In this document: positions 46,873 through 57,980 of the stretch, one piece after another
Numbering within the stretch: position 1 is the first letter of the stretch
Layout of the letters: each line of letters opens with the position of its first letter
Source: Zanthoxylum bungeanum
Lineage: Eukaryota > Streptophyta > Magnoliopsida > Sapindales > Rutaceae
Reading direction: 5' to 3'
NCBI GenBank assembly: GCA_019454045.1
Contig: SKCR01033645.1
Span: 124,001 to 188,000, forward strand
Length of the DNA: 64,000 nucleotides
Translations under genes and position numbers: made by a program
The notes under the pieces: generated by a model
Seen by the model: only the letters and a program-made list of their open reading frames with translations
Told to the model about the DNA's origin: nothing
Database searches by the model: none

Positions 46873-47717
46873 TGTTGATGTTGTTTTTTAGCCACTATGA
46901 TATTTAAGCAGCACGACAGGGGTAAAAAGGTAAATTCCCTCCTTGGTCAAAATCATTAAAAAGGACCATCATGACCAACCACATAAGTGAGGGTCGAGAA
47001 CTTAATGGTAGGTGACCGACCACTTCGGTTTGGATGACCGGGCATTATCAGATCGGCGGAAGCATTCTCAGTTCAAAGGACCATCATGACCGACCTCATG
47101 AAGACCGACCAGATAGCGAGATATGCTCCAGAAGATGACACCCTATTCTTGCGGATAAGACGACAAGTTATCATATTTTCATGGGAAAACTGGTGAGACA
47201 GAGTCCTAGTAGGATAAAGAAAGTAAATGTAGTTTTGATTAGGAATCCTTATGGGAAAAGGGAATAGTTTTGACTATGAATCTTTATGGGAAAAGGGAAT
47301 AGTTTCAACTAGGAAATTCTTGTACAAATAGGAATATGATTTCTTCACCATTATAAATAGGAGGGTAGAGTGAGTGTAGAGGGGGGGAGAAGAACAAAGA
47401 AGGGAACAAAGAAAAAAACAAGTGGAGAGCATTAAGAATCATCATCAGAATCATTACCATCAGACTTGTAAAAAACAAGAAGCAGAGCTGAGAAGCGTGT
47501 TTGAGTAATAAAAGTATCATCCTTTTTGTGCCCGTGGACGTAGGTCGGACCAAGATCCGCCGAACCACGTTAAATCTCCTTGTCGATTGGTGTATTATTT
47601 GTCTTTTGCTAAGTTTGCTTTTGGTCCCCCATAACCAAACAAATTCACTATTGAGGGAGGATTGTCTCGGAAGTAATATTTCAATATTGCCCCTGAGGCC
47701 GAAATCGGTCGTCAACA
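46873..47717 (+). repeat. 3' LTR of the nested element
   Basis: A near copy of 42595-43438, followed by gaact. Confidence 0.92.
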
Positions 47718-47746
47718 GAACTTGTTCATAGTTTTTGACGAGGCAA

Positions 47747-48110
47747 GCAATGGATAATAGTGGCACCCCGGGTGAAAGTCAGGGTCCGGCAACCAGCCCT
47801 TTTGGGCCATTTCTGCCTAAATCTATGCCGATCTGCGTAAACAGGGAAGCCAACAAGCCGGAGGACCAACCAATTTGGCAGGAATCAGATTGCTTTTCTT
47901 ATGTTTGTAACCAAGATTCTCAATCCAATACAAGCAGATGTGTTAACAATGCAGAGGTTAGTTCAGCTGCGAAAATGGGTGTTACCTGTGACAATGTTGA
48001 AGCATGCCACCAAGTGTTTCCCATCGACCCCTTGGCTAAATATAAATATGTGCCTTTTGCAAGTCTATATGGTATGGGTACAGTGGATTTTTTTTTCTCC
48101 ATTTGATGCT
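47747..48110 (+). pseudogene. Unrecognised captured exon
   Basis: An open frame starts ATGGATAATAGTGGC (47750) within a slightly longer frame. It encodes MDNSGTPGESQGPATSPFGP and later EACHQVFPIDPLAKYKYVPF. A possible donor site (gtatgggt) lies near 48070. I do not recognise the protein. It precedes ferrochelatase exons inside the CACTA element and may come from another host gene or from an unconserved N-terminus. Confidence 0.4.
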
Positions 48111-48424
48111 TGAAATTTCAAGTTTACTGCTATCAAATTTCTGGTTTATTGGTAAATGTTTCAAGTTTTAAGTTCAATAGCCCCATTTCAACTTCAATGC
48201 CATGTATCTCATACAAGGTATATTAGCAAAATCAATTTTTTTTTTCCACTTTGTATAGTGGCCTTTTCACATGCTATTATTTCTTTATTGAACTAGTATG
48301 TTACTCTCACCTTATCATTGCTAAATTTGACAATATGAAAAATGTTAATGATTGGACGTGAATTAATTACACAGAATTCTGTTTCATAAGATTTGTACAA
48401 TTGGTTGTTCTTTGCTCTGTATAG

Positions 48425-48874
48425 GCTATTGCCAGGGGCAATATGTGCCTCTCAAAGGATGTATTGTTGCACTGGGGTACATATGGAGGCATGTCTTACT
48501 TCTAATTCTCAAGATTTTTCCAGAGCATCTCTTATTGGTGATGAAAAGATCGGTGATTTGTTGCTCAATCTCGGAGGTCCTGAGACACTCGGGGATGTGC
48601 AGCTTTTTTGTTTAACCTTTTTGCTGATCAGTAACATTTTCTTTTTTGCTTCTGTAATTAATCTAATGTTTCTGTGCCATTCACTAAATACAGAAATATA
48701 ATCATTGAACTTTATTGAATTGAAAAGGACATCATACGACTGCCAAGATTGGTTCGTTTTCTTCAAAAGCCTTTGGCACAATACATATCTTCTGTCAGGG
48801 CGCCCAAGAGCAAAGAAGGCCATGCATCAATTGGTGGCGGTTCTCCTTTGCGGCGGATAACTGATGCACAGGCA
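48425..48874 (+). pseudogene. Ferrochelatase fragment (two exons)
   Basis: Exon 1 (48425-48630) encodes a transit-peptide-like stretch, then DEKIGDLLLNLGGPETLGDV, the conserved start of the catalytic domain. A one-base loss after DVQ shifts the frame (FLFNLFAD is readable in the next frame). Exon 2 (48728-48874) encodes [37 protein letters not shown] and RRITDAQA, then TGA. Ferrochelatase inserts iron into protoporphyrin IX in plastids (and possibly mitochondria). About 100 of more than 450 residues are present. It lies within CACTA element 2, upstream of and in the same orientation as the E3 fragment. Confidence 0.9.
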
Positions 48875-48923
48875 TGATTCAAAAAAAAAATCCCCAAATT
48901 AGGAAGAGAGTACTTCCAATCAA

Positions 48924-49477
48924 TGGTCTCAAGAACATGTCCATCTGCGAGATGGTTTTCAAGAGGTTTTGCGAAATTGGTTAGAAGAATCTTCTGATTC
49001 GTAAACTTTTCCAGTTGGAAGAGTTGATATATTTTATCTGCCGGATGACGATAATGTATACAGTACAGAAATCAGGGAACTACTTAGCAGGTAGCCATTT
49101 TATCACCACACTCATTATTCATTTGGTCCTTTAAATGGGTATATTTTAAGGGGCTGTTTTGTCTTTGTTGTAGGAGAAATGTGTCTAATCTTCTTCATAG
49201 CGGTTTTCGCCAAAGTCTTGATCGATTGATACGGTCATATGTGGAAAGGCAAAGTCATGCTCTAGTTGACTGGGAGCTGAATGTAACATCTAGTGGTGCT
49301 GTATCTGCAGAACAAGATCTGGAGCAGCAAAGCGTGGATCAGAATGAGGATCAGAGGGATGTTGTTGAGAATCCCCCACTTGCTTCACCTCCACTGCCCC
49401 CTCTTCAGCCACTCTGGGACCAGGAGTCACACCATGATAATTGGCCATCACATGACATGCATCATCGATTTGGAATT
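48924..49477 (+). pseudogene. RING-type E3 ubiquitin ligase fragment (two exons)
   Basis: Exon 1 (48924-49090) encodes DGFQEVLRNWLEESSDS, a stop, then FPVGRVDIFYLPDDDNVYS and EIRELLSR. Exon 2 (49174-49477) encodes NVSNLLHSGFRQSLDRLIRS, YVERQSHALVDWELN and PLQPLWDQESHHDNWPSHDM. These match the middle of a large plant C3HC4 RING-finger protein family. The RING domain itself, which lies C-terminal, is absent. The frame has an internal TAA, so it is a dead fragment. Only about 50 bp separate it from the ferrochelatase exon, so two unrelated genes were joined. Confidence 0.8.
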
Positions 49478-49794
49478 GTGCGTCTATTTTTCCTATTACT
49501 CTCCTGAACGTATTTCTAGTGCACGCATATGTTCCAAGTAGAAAATAGATATGTGGGCTTTGTATATAATCATGGCTTTGTTGAACTTATTGCCTTTCTT
49601 TTATATGGATAGCCTAGTAAATCTCAATGTTTTAGCTGTTCTTAGCCGGGTGAACGAGAGATTTGTAGTATTTTGTAGCTGACAATGCCAATAAATGTTC
49701 ATTATTTTAGATGGCAAAACAATGAAAGTGAATTAACTCATGCATACCTTGCTTAATTCATAAAAAAAAAAATCCTAGGAAATTAGAAATGGAA

Positions 49795-50045
49795 CTTAGA
49801 GACGGACTTTCCGTTTCTAAATAGAGATTAGAGACGGAACAGAGACAGAAAATAGCGACGGAATTTTCCGTCTCTAATTAGCGACGGAAATTTCCGTCGT
49901 TAATTTTAGGGACGGATGATATATTTCCGACACTATTTTTTTGCGACGAACAAAATAGAGACAGAATTTATCCGTCGCTAATACGTCACTAACTGTCCAG
50001 TAGCGACGGATATTTCCGTCTCTATTTCATAGTTTTCTTGTAGTG
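49795..50045. repeat. Right subterminal repeats and terminus of CACTA element 2
   Basis: Dense gagacgga/tccgtctc/tagcgacgg units lead to ttttcttgtagtg, the inverse of the left end. Confidence 0.82.
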
Positions 50046-50570
50046 TGATAGCTGCAAGGAATCGCAGAAGCCAAGCAATATCTCAGAGTTGGTAATAACC
50101 TAGCAAAAGAAATAAGAGATGAAAATAAACAATTCATGTAGGACAACCATAGATAGAACCATATTAGCATAAATGCAACTAGATCATTTGGGATTCTACA
50201 AGTTGAATATACTTTCGAGAAGACAAATACAGAATGAATAGTTATCCAAGAAATTTTAGAGAAGTATTAAGCCTTAAAGGAAAGAAAGAAATAAGTAAAA
50301 TTCAATCATAGAGTGTCAGATAGAGAGAAGTAACACTCGGATACCAGTTCAAGAAGAACAAGAGTTCAGACCTTAATAAATAAAGTTATATCGTGCTACG
50401 TTTCTCTATGACAATGAAGGGTTCTAAAGAGAACTTCAAGGAATTAAGCTTTCAGTTGTGTAAACCAAGGTATATCAAGCCAAGAAATTCCCAGAAGTTG
50501 CAGTACCAAGCTTAATATTAGAAAGGATTCGAGGGCGAATCCTATTTAAGGAGGGGAGAATTTGTAACGA
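50046..50570 (+). other. Gypsy 3' internal remnant with polypurine tract
   Basis: No long ORF, but the stretch ends ttcgagggcgaatcc, then aaggaggggagaat, the usual arrangement at the end of plant Gypsy pol, polypurine tract and LTR. Confidence 0.6.
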
Positions 50571-51489
50571 CCGAGAGTCTCAACTACTGTTATATCGTGG
50601 GACGAGTGTCACATAATATAAATCATGTTTATACACAAGTACTCTCATGAAATGACTTTGGAAAACAGTCGGCTAAATTTTCAAAAATTCCGATATTAGA
50701 TGGTACGATGTTCTACTCCGGATAACTCAGGGTATTTGGGCCGTAACTTTCTCATACGAACTCCACCTTTTATGAATTTTATATCACTTGAAAGCTGAGA
50801 TCGAGACCTACAACTTCTGCGTTGAATATTTTTCCAAATTCAAATCAGAAATAGGTTGCAAATGCAGATAACAAATCAAGGATGAATAGTGCTCGGACCT
50901 ATATAGGGAAATCTTTAAGTTCTTCAAAGTTTCTACACTTTTCTTTATAAAGGCAAATTACAAATGGCCCGTAGTGAAAAAGGGGATACTATTTCCATAT
51001 TCCAAAAATGGAATTATGTAGAGAAAGAAGAGAGACGTGAGAGAAGAAGAGGATGAGAAAAAGAAGAAGAAGAAGAAGTGAAGAAAAAGAGTAGAGGGAA
51101 AAGCAAAGAAGAGGCTTGGCTTCCATGAGAGATTTGTAGGATGATGAAAATCAAACAAAAATGAGGTAAGGTCATTTGACCCAAATCTTGGATTGAGTAG
51201 TTTTGTTGATATAATGGTATATGAATGTTATGAGCACAATAAGCATAATATTTAGTGACATATGAGCATGGAATTGATTGTGTTGAGTAGGAATTAAATA
51301 CATGAAAACCTTAAGTATTGCGTTAATTGGGATTATGAGATTAAAGGGTTAAATTGAATTAAGGAGTGTTGATTTAGTAAGTATTTACATTAAAGTTTAT
51401 TGATGAGTAGAAATTGTAATATGGAAGTGTGGGGTGGGTGTTGAGTAAACTAGGCATGGAGAATTGAATTTAGGGCCTGAATTTTGCCT

Positions 51490-51625
51490 TGCGTCGTGAC
51501 GCAGAATGCACCGCGTACTGAGAATGTTCCTAGGAACGTTTCTGGAATCGTGTGCGTCGCGACGCGTACTGGAAATTTTTCCAGATATGTTTCTGAAATG
51601 GTGCGTGTCGCGACGCGTGACCAAA
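51490..51625. repeat. GCGTCGCGACGC palindrome repeats
   Basis: Three units of about 55 bp carry tgcgtcgtgacgc, gtgcgtcgcgacgcgtactg and gtgtcgcgacgcgtgacc, separated by gaa(a/t)ttttcc-like spacers. Confidence 0.75.
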
Positions 51626-52139
51626 AATTTCCCCAAATCATCCTCAAATCATTCCAGCTTCACTCCAGCATGTTAGAGGCCACCCTAAAAGCCTCGTATC
51701 AGTTCGTGTAAACATCTTACATCGTGATATAAATACAATATGCTTTGAGATAATAATGAAAACGCTTGAAAGGATAAACATAGTTTAATTTGGTGTATGT
51801 TCCCCAGCTCACTTTCTAACCAAATTTATCAATTAAAAGTTGTTGCAGGAACCATGATTCCTTCAATAAGCAAAGAAATACAAGTGGGATTTCAAATTTG
51901 TGAACACTTTCTTCTAAGTTGATTTTCATTATGTTGTTGTTCATATCAGACTTACTTTTCGTTTTTAAGGCGTTAGCCAATTTCACTATCAGTTATATTT
52001 TGTTTAGCATGTTTTGAGAAATGATTTTTAAAAAAATGTTTTCAAAACATGAATTTTATGTTTTTGAGGCATGTAGGAAAATCCACCTCAGTAAATAACT
52101 TGATTCAGATATGAAATTGAAAGACAATATATGTGCCTA

Positions 52140-52440
52140 TGCATAGGACTGGAGGGACGGCGATACGTAACGCTCCAGATCCTAGTTCAGGACTAGGGAT
52201 GACAGATGCCCCTAGATCCTAGATTCAGAGCTTGAGGGGTAGCATAGATCCACACCCCCAGTTCTAGTTCAGTGACTTGGGGGACAGCGATACGTAACGT
52301 CCCAAGACCACTAGTTTCAGGGACATGTAGTGCATGTTTTGGGGGACATCGATACGTAACACCTCAAAGTCATGGATTTTCACTCATGGCATTAGTTAGT
52401 ATGTGGGACAGTGATACATAACTCCCTATGCGTCAGGTAT
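52140..52440. repeat. Degenerate cgatacgtaac repeats
   Basis: Units of 60-100 bp contain ggacggcgatacgtaacg, gacagcgatacgtaacgtcc, catcgatacgtaacacc and cagtgatacataac, each linked to ccaaga/ccagatcc sequence. Confidence 0.65.
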
Positions 52441-53119
52441 TTCAGAGACAGTTTTCATAAAAAAATATTTCAGAAATAATTTTCAGAGACAGACTTTCAG
52501 AAGAGGTAGTTTTACAAAGAAAAATTTTCTAGAAATAAAGTTTTCAGAAAAAGCAGATTTCGGAAAATATTTCCAGAAAGAAAGAAGTTTTTTTAAGTTA
52601 ATAAAAGAGATTTCAGAAAAGATTAATTTGAGATAAGTTGGATTTCAAAACCATGTATTTTCAAAAGTATTTTAGTACCTATTTATAAAACTGCCCACTT
52701 ACTTAGATCGTTCAAATAGTCTAACCCCTCACTCCCAGTTTCTTGTTTTGCAGGTGTACTCGGAGGACGAGCTCGGGAGGATGGATACTGTTAGCAGTCA
52801 GAAGAGGGTCTGAGTCCACCAGATAAAATTACAGTTCAGTGAGAGTCATGTAAAGGCATGCATCAAGCACGTTGGATAGTAAAGATTGCATTATGTAATA
52901 TGTTTAAGTATTCATTGTTAGAGTTGTATTGTGAAGAACCATTGAGAACATGACACGAGTAAATAATGCATGTATGTTAAATTGAGTTTGGACATTGGTC
53001 CCTTACTTAAGTTATATTTGAGATGAGTTATTAGCATTGTATAGAGTCAATGAGTCAGAGGCTCAGGGAGATAGTATGACCTATTCCCTACTTATAGCAT
53101 CTCCGGATGAGGGATGTTA

Positions 53120-53954
53120 TAGTATCTAGTAGCTTCGTAGAGTAGCGTATTTATATAAATTGAAAGATTTGTGTATGAGCATATTGAATATGTGCATTTG
53201 GTAAAATTCGAGTGAAAACAGAACGAATTTGATCGATCTGATAGATTATGTAAGTTTTCGGTAAAAGAGAGTTTTTGCGTATAATGATGTGTTTTGATTG
53301 TAATGATAGTTAAGAGTTATATATGATGACACAATAATGTTTAGATAAATCCGTGCAGGTTCAGAGGATTTAAGTAGATTTTACTAGTGGAAACTTCTTC
53401 AAAAGATTCTCTAAAAACGCGTAAACCGATGATTTAAGTTTACTAGTGGCTCAAATTAGCTTCTAAGGATGTTTTAAGAATAATAGAACTGAAATCATTG
53501 AAATCAATCTTAATATGATTGTCCCAGAAATATCCAGAATTTTGTCTTAGTTAACCCAAGAATTCTCATATGTAATACATTTTACATAATTATTAATTTT
53601 AATTTTAATTTAAAAAAATATTTAAATAATTATATTTATAGCTAATCTTTCTTAATTTAAATAAATTTTTTTTTTAATTTTTGTTTAGTTTGAAAATTTT
53701 AAAACATTTTATTCACTTTGTTGTTATGAATAAAATTTTTATCATTTATTTTAATTATTTAAAATTTTCGAGGATAAATTTGTAAAAAACAAATTAAAAT
53801 TTTAGAATGAAGAATATTTTGAGGTATTTTTCAAATGATAGATATGTGATGAGAAATTGAAGTAAAATATAGAATGTGATGGACAATTATCTCGATTTCA
53901 TTTCATGTAGTAGTGTTTGTGCCCATTCATTGAAGTAGTAAAATATGTTATGAT
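53120..53954. other. AT-rich spacer
   Basis: No gene or transposon end recognised. The part 53570-53880 is very AT-rich. It ends at the target duplication ggtat (53955-53959). Confidence 0.5.
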
Positions 53955-53959
53955 GGTAT

Positions 53960-54551
53960 TGTTGTAAATTCTTCAAATATTGTTGTTTTGATGGAGGAGG
54001 GACATGTCCCTTGGATGGTACCCTATGTGAGGGTACATACATGTAGGGACATGTCCTCCAATTGAGTATAACATGCTTCTAGGCTCCAAGGGGTGCATGA
54101 GAGAGGTATAACCCTTTGGAGGGTTGCATCCCAAACCAAATGGTGCCCTTAAGGCACCCTTCCATGCATTTATAAAGAGGCCTCCATGTTCATTCTCATA
54201 CATAGAAATCCATCTGAATTTGTGAGTCTAAGATTACTATTTTTAAGTCATAGAGAGTTCCTCCATAATCTTAGTTCAAGATCTTCTTAAGGAGTGCCCC
54301 TTGAAGAAGAGGAATCCAAGTTATCCTGGGAGGACGTTAGCCACAAAATCCGTAGAGCACCGAGACATGGCTAATAAGTTCTTAAGGACAGAGAAACATC
54401 TCAACTTGGACTGCAAGTTTCGTCATTTACAAGGTTCTCTTCTTTTTCTAAGTTTTAGGGTTTATGCATGTTAGAGTAGATCTGTAATTTACATTCTGGT
54501 TTGATTGTTTAGATGCATGTTAATTTTTTTTAAGGACACTAATCACCAACA
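53960..54551 (+). repeat. 5' LTR of the Copia deletion derivative
   Basis: It pairs with 57416-57975. The 5' part has GGGACATGTCCC (53999-54010), a perfect palindrome, and a second gggacatgtcc 45 bp later that could fold with it. Confidence 0.9.
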
Positions 54552-54639
54552 AACTTAAGAGCTTATTATATAAGTGTTGTTAGATGAAAATTCGCATGCT
54601 TGAAAAAGAAAATTTTTTGAAAAATATAATATGTGCATG

Positions 54640-55000
54640 AAAAATATGTAAGGGAGTTCGAACGCCCGACGAACGCAAAATCTAAAATCCGAATTTTGTA
54701 AGAACGTTCGAACGCGTATTCAAACGAAACTTAAACGCAAGCATTATGCCTTAGAATGTTCGAACGCATCCTAAACGAAACATGAACGTAAACCCTCTGG
54801 AACATTTTATTTGAACGCGTTTTTGGACGCCACACGAACATAAACTCTCAGGAATATTCCGTTCGAATGCGTTATCGAATGCTACACGAACGTGAACTGT
54901 CTAGAAAACTTCGTTCGAATGCGTTTTTGAATGCTACACGAATGTGCATACACTGGACAGTCTCGTTCGAATGAAGATACGAACGCGACACTAATGAGAT
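54640..55000. repeat. gttcgaacgc repeats in the Copia leader
   Basis: Degenerate units of about 60 bp contain gttcgaacgc, cacgaacg(t)aa and cgttcgaatgcg. They recall the CGTTCGAACG units of the solo LTR at 31716-34445. Confidence 0.75.
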
Positions 55001-55620
55001 ATTCCTGGAACTATTTCTAAATTGAAATAGACTTAGATTAACTTAATTAATTATAATATTATCTTAGTAAAATCATATACTGTATCACAATAATCTTGGT
55101 TGTATAGATTTAATTTAATATTAGGGTGTTCAATTATCACAAGCATACACACGGTGATAAAGTTGAAATTTAATTGTGTGTTGCATACTTGGGTGAGAAT
55201 TAAAAGTGTAATCTTACATAAGTAATTTCATCCAATCTTGATTGATTAATACATATCCACATACATATATATAGTTATATACACATTGTATTGTGAAATT
55301 GGAAGTATAATACTAAGTTTGAATTGCTAAGAGATTCTATTTAGGAAGTGTTTAAAGGATATTTTGTCAAAAAGGCGATAAGAGCCTAAGTGGTAAGTGA
55401 TTTAAGTGATTACTCTGGACCCCCCGTCCCATGAGAATATTCATTTATTTACTTATCATAAGAAACCTTAGTCGAAAATTCAAGGACTTGTGTTTATTGG
55501 TACTATTATCCAATAGAACAACGAGTGTATACTTGGTATATCACTTGAACAAGATCATTTGTTAATCGTTGTGCAATTTATCTTTTGTAGACTTATTAAC
55601 CCCTGTTGTTTTTCCAGTTA

Positions 55621-56488
55621 CACATGGATAGCGGAAACATCACAGTACCGGTCGCTCATGGAGAGAAACCAAAAAATTTTGGTGGGGCAAACCTTAAACA
55701 GTGGCAGAGTAAAATGTTGTTCTACCTGACAACTCTCCAGTTGGCTAAGTACCTCAAAGATCATTCGGGTCATGTGGAGGGTGAATCGGAAACAACCAAG
55801 CAACTGCGAGAAGAGACATGGTCGTCTGGCGACTTCTTATGCAAGAACTACCTTTTGGGTGGACTTGACAATACCATGTATAATGTGTACCAAGGCATGA
55901 ATTCTGCGAAGATTCTCTGGGAATCTCTCAAGAAGAAATATAAAACTGAGGATACCGGGCAAAAGAAATTTATCGTGGGTAGGTTCATGGACTACAAGAT
56001 TATAGATTCAAGAACAATAATGTCTGGTAGATTCAAGAACAGTAATTTCTCAGTTGGGTGAACTGCAATTGATTATTCATGAAATATTGGATGAAGGAAT
56101 GAAACTCTGTGAGACGTTTCAAGTTGCCACAATCATTGAAAAGTTGCCTCCATCATGGAAGGACTTCAAGAGCTATCTGAAACACAAGAAGAAGCAGATG
56201 AGCCTTGAAGACCTTGGAGTTCGACTGAAGATCGAAGAGGACAACAAGAAGTCCGAGAAGGCCAGCTACAAGACTATGGAGTCTAAGGCCAACATCGTCG
56301 AGGGTGTAAAGGGTAGCAATGAGAGAAAGTATAGTGGAGCTGATTCTTACCAGGCTAACAAGAAGTTCAAGGAGAAGTGCTACAATTGTGGAAATAGCGG
56401 TCATATGGCAAAGGACTGCAGAAATAAGAAGTCTCAGGACAAGGGCAAGAAAAAGAAAAATGAGGCCCATGTCACTAAAGATGAGTAG
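55621..56488 (+). pseudogene. Copia gag (UBN2-type) with frameshift
   Basis: The likely start is ATGGATAGCGGAAAC (55624). The first frame encodes ANLKQWQSKMLFYLTTLQLA and NYLLGGLDNTMYNVYQGMNS. Near 56000-56060 a short duplication (gattcaagaaca occurs twice) and a frame change lead to the second frame, with IEKLPPSWKDFKSYLKH and the CCHC knuckle CYNCGNSGHMAKDC near 56378. It ends at TAG 56486-56488. Gag would coat the element RNA. The break prevents a continuous protein. Confidence 0.88.
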
Positions 56489-56509
56489 CTGACTGATGAG
56501 ATCTCAGAG

Positions 56510-56971
56510 ATGAACCTATCAGCAGTGGTAACTGAAGCCAACTTGGTTGGTAAACTGCGAGAATGGTGGGTAGATACTGGGGCTACTCGTCATATATGTG
56601 CTGATAGCAAGATGTTTTCTTCGTATCAGAAGGTCGATGGCAGCGATCATCTGATAATGGGAAACTCGTCTACCTCAAGTGTGGTTGGATAAGGCACAAT
56701 GATTCTGAAGATGACATCTGGAAAGAAGCTTACATTAAAGAATGTCTTGCATGTTCCTGATATTCGGAAGAACTTGGTCTCGGGCTCTCTCCTTAGCAAG
56801 AATGGTTTTAAGCTTATATTTATTTCTGATAAATTTGTATTGATTAAGAATGATGTGTATGTAGGAAGATACCTCACTGAGGGCTTTTTCAAGTTCAATG
56901 TAATGACTGTCAATCGACACAGTGCTAATAAAAAAGCTACAACTTCTGCTTATAGTAGATCACCTATTTAA
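56510..56971 (+). pseudogene. Copia protease fragment
   Basis: WWVDTGATRHICADSKMFSS carries the catalytic DTG. After a TAA near 56690 the sequence continues as [20 protein letters not shown], the usual region behind protease. Integrase does not follow. Confidence 0.85.
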
Positions 56972-57415
56972 TGACTGTCAATCGACACAGGATAAGCTAA
57001 GGCTTTTAATGATCACTATATTAGGATATGAGTCCTAATGGGGGTAAAGACAGATTACCTCTTCATAGTAGATCACCTATTTCAAGTAAGAAGTGAGGCC
57101 GCTTCCATGGGATTTTACATGCTGATTTCCCTAAAGTACTTGATGCATCCAGGAACTCTGTTCATGGCCGAAATGAACACAACCATAGAACGGTAAATTG
57201 TAGAAGTAAAGCTGTGTGTTGGAAATTTTCTTGGTTTACACCAATGGTAGAACAGTTCAAGACTATGGGTCACTGGTTTGCCAAGTAAATTCGATTGTCA
57301 TTCACTAGGAAAGGTTCAAGGCGAAAGCTACCTATTTCGATACAGCTTTATTTCACGGTAACTCTCTCAAGTGTCTGCATGAATATTTGAAGAATTGTGG
57401 GGGATTGTTGTAAAT
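56972..57415 (+). other. Pol-deleted stretch of the Copia derivative
   Basis: It holds short copies of neighbouring sequence (tgactgtcaatcgacacag and tagtagatcacctattt each occur twice, at 56901-57080). A trace of RT-like coding remains (near 57315, aaggcgaaagctacc). This fits repair with filler after a large deletion. Confidence 0.5.
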
Positions 57416-57975
57416 TCTTCAAATATTTTGTTTTGATGGAGGAGGGACATGTCCCTTGGATGGTACCCTATAGGAGAGTACATACATGTAGGGGCATGTC
57501 CTCCAATTGAGGATAACATGCTTCTAGGCTCCAAGGGGTGCATGAAAGGGGTATAACACTAACCAAATGGTGCCCTTAAGGCACATTTCCATGCCTTTAT
57601 AAGGAGGCCTCTATGTTCATTCTCATACATAGAAATCCATCCGAATTTGTGAGTCTAAGATTACTGTTTTTAAGTCAAAGAGAGTTCCTCCATAATCCTA
57701 GTTCAAGATTTTCTTAAGGAGTGTCCCTTGAAGTAGAGAAATCCAAGTTATTCTGGAAGGACGTTAGCCACAAAATTCATAGAGCACCGAGACGGGGCTA
57801 ATAAGTTCTTAAGGACAGAGAAATATCTCGACTTAGACTGCAAGTTTCGTCATTTACAAGGTTCTCTTCTTTTTCTAAGTTTTAGGGTTTATGCATGTTA
57901 GAGTAGATTTGTAATTTACGTTCTAGTTTAATTGTTTGGATGCATGTTAATTTTCGTTACACTAAATCACCAACA
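57416..57975 (+). repeat. 3' LTR of the Copia deletion derivative
   Basis: Similar to 53960-54551, with a deletion around 57555 relative to it. Confidence 0.9.
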
Positions 57976-57980
57976 GGTAT

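Larger units (their letters stand above)
42595..47717 (+). mobile_element. Nested non-autonomous LTR element with minisatellite interior
   Basis: LTRs of 844 and 845 bp (42595-43438, 46873-47717) start TGTTGATG and end GTCAACA. The target duplication gaact is at 42590-42594 and 47718-47722. The primer site starts TGGCGCCGT (43441), matching the end of tRNA-Asp as in several plant Gypsy groups. A purine-rich tract (aggggataga) precedes the 3' LTR. Inside there is only a short gag-like frame and a 2.7 kb tandem array. No protease, RT or integrase is present, so it depends on another element for movement. Similar LTRs suggest fairly recent insertion. Confidence 0.9.
41873..50045. mobile_element. 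CACTA-type non-autonomous element 2 carrying host gene fragments
   Basis: The left end is CACTACAAGAAAA (41873-41885) and the right end TTTTCTTGTAGTG (50033-50045), a 13 bp inverted pair. Each is followed inward by 250-430 bp of gacgga/tccgtc subterminal repeats. The flanks are aga and tga, so the expected 3 bp duplication is imperfect. There is no transposase. The interior holds an untranslated-leader-like stretch (42305-42594), a nested LTR element (42595-47717), an unrecognised exon, ferrochelatase exons and a RING-type E3 ligase fragment. Capture of host gene pieces is well known for plant CACTA elements. The size without the nested element is about 3.0 kb. Confidence 0.82.
50571..53119 (+). 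repeat. Gypsy-like 3' LTR (end approximate)
   Basis: It starts TGTAACGACCGAGAGTC right after a polypurine tract. The first 110 bp are repeated at 41528-41640 and about 35157-35275. The proposed end is gagggatgttata near 53117, which is a guess based on LTR-like ends. Inside are GA-rich sequence (51000-51100), GCGTCGCGACGC palindromes (51490-51620) and cgatacgtaac repeats (52150-52420). No gene is seen. Confidence 0.55.
53960..57975 (+). mobile_element. Copia deletion derivative with gag and protease only
   Basis: LTRs at 53960-54551 (592 bp) and 57416-57975 (560 bp) start TGTTGTAAATTC and end CACCAACA, with ggtat on both flanks (53955-53959, 57976-57980). A purine tract (tgtggggga) precedes the 3' LTR. 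The interior has a 1 kb leader, gag in two frames and the start of protease. It then jumps to short unrelated-looking remnants. Integrase, RT and RNase H are absent. The left-LTR boundary is followed by aacttaagagc, which is not a good tRNA-Met site. Confidence 0.9.

Noticed and set aside
42595..47717. Reading the LTR pair as a simple host segmental duplication
   Set aside because: The gaact duplications, TG..CA ends, primer site and purine tract all fit an LTR element.
50958..51158. Phe/Ser-rich minus-strand frame
   Set aside because: It is the complement of a GA-rich tract in an LTR.
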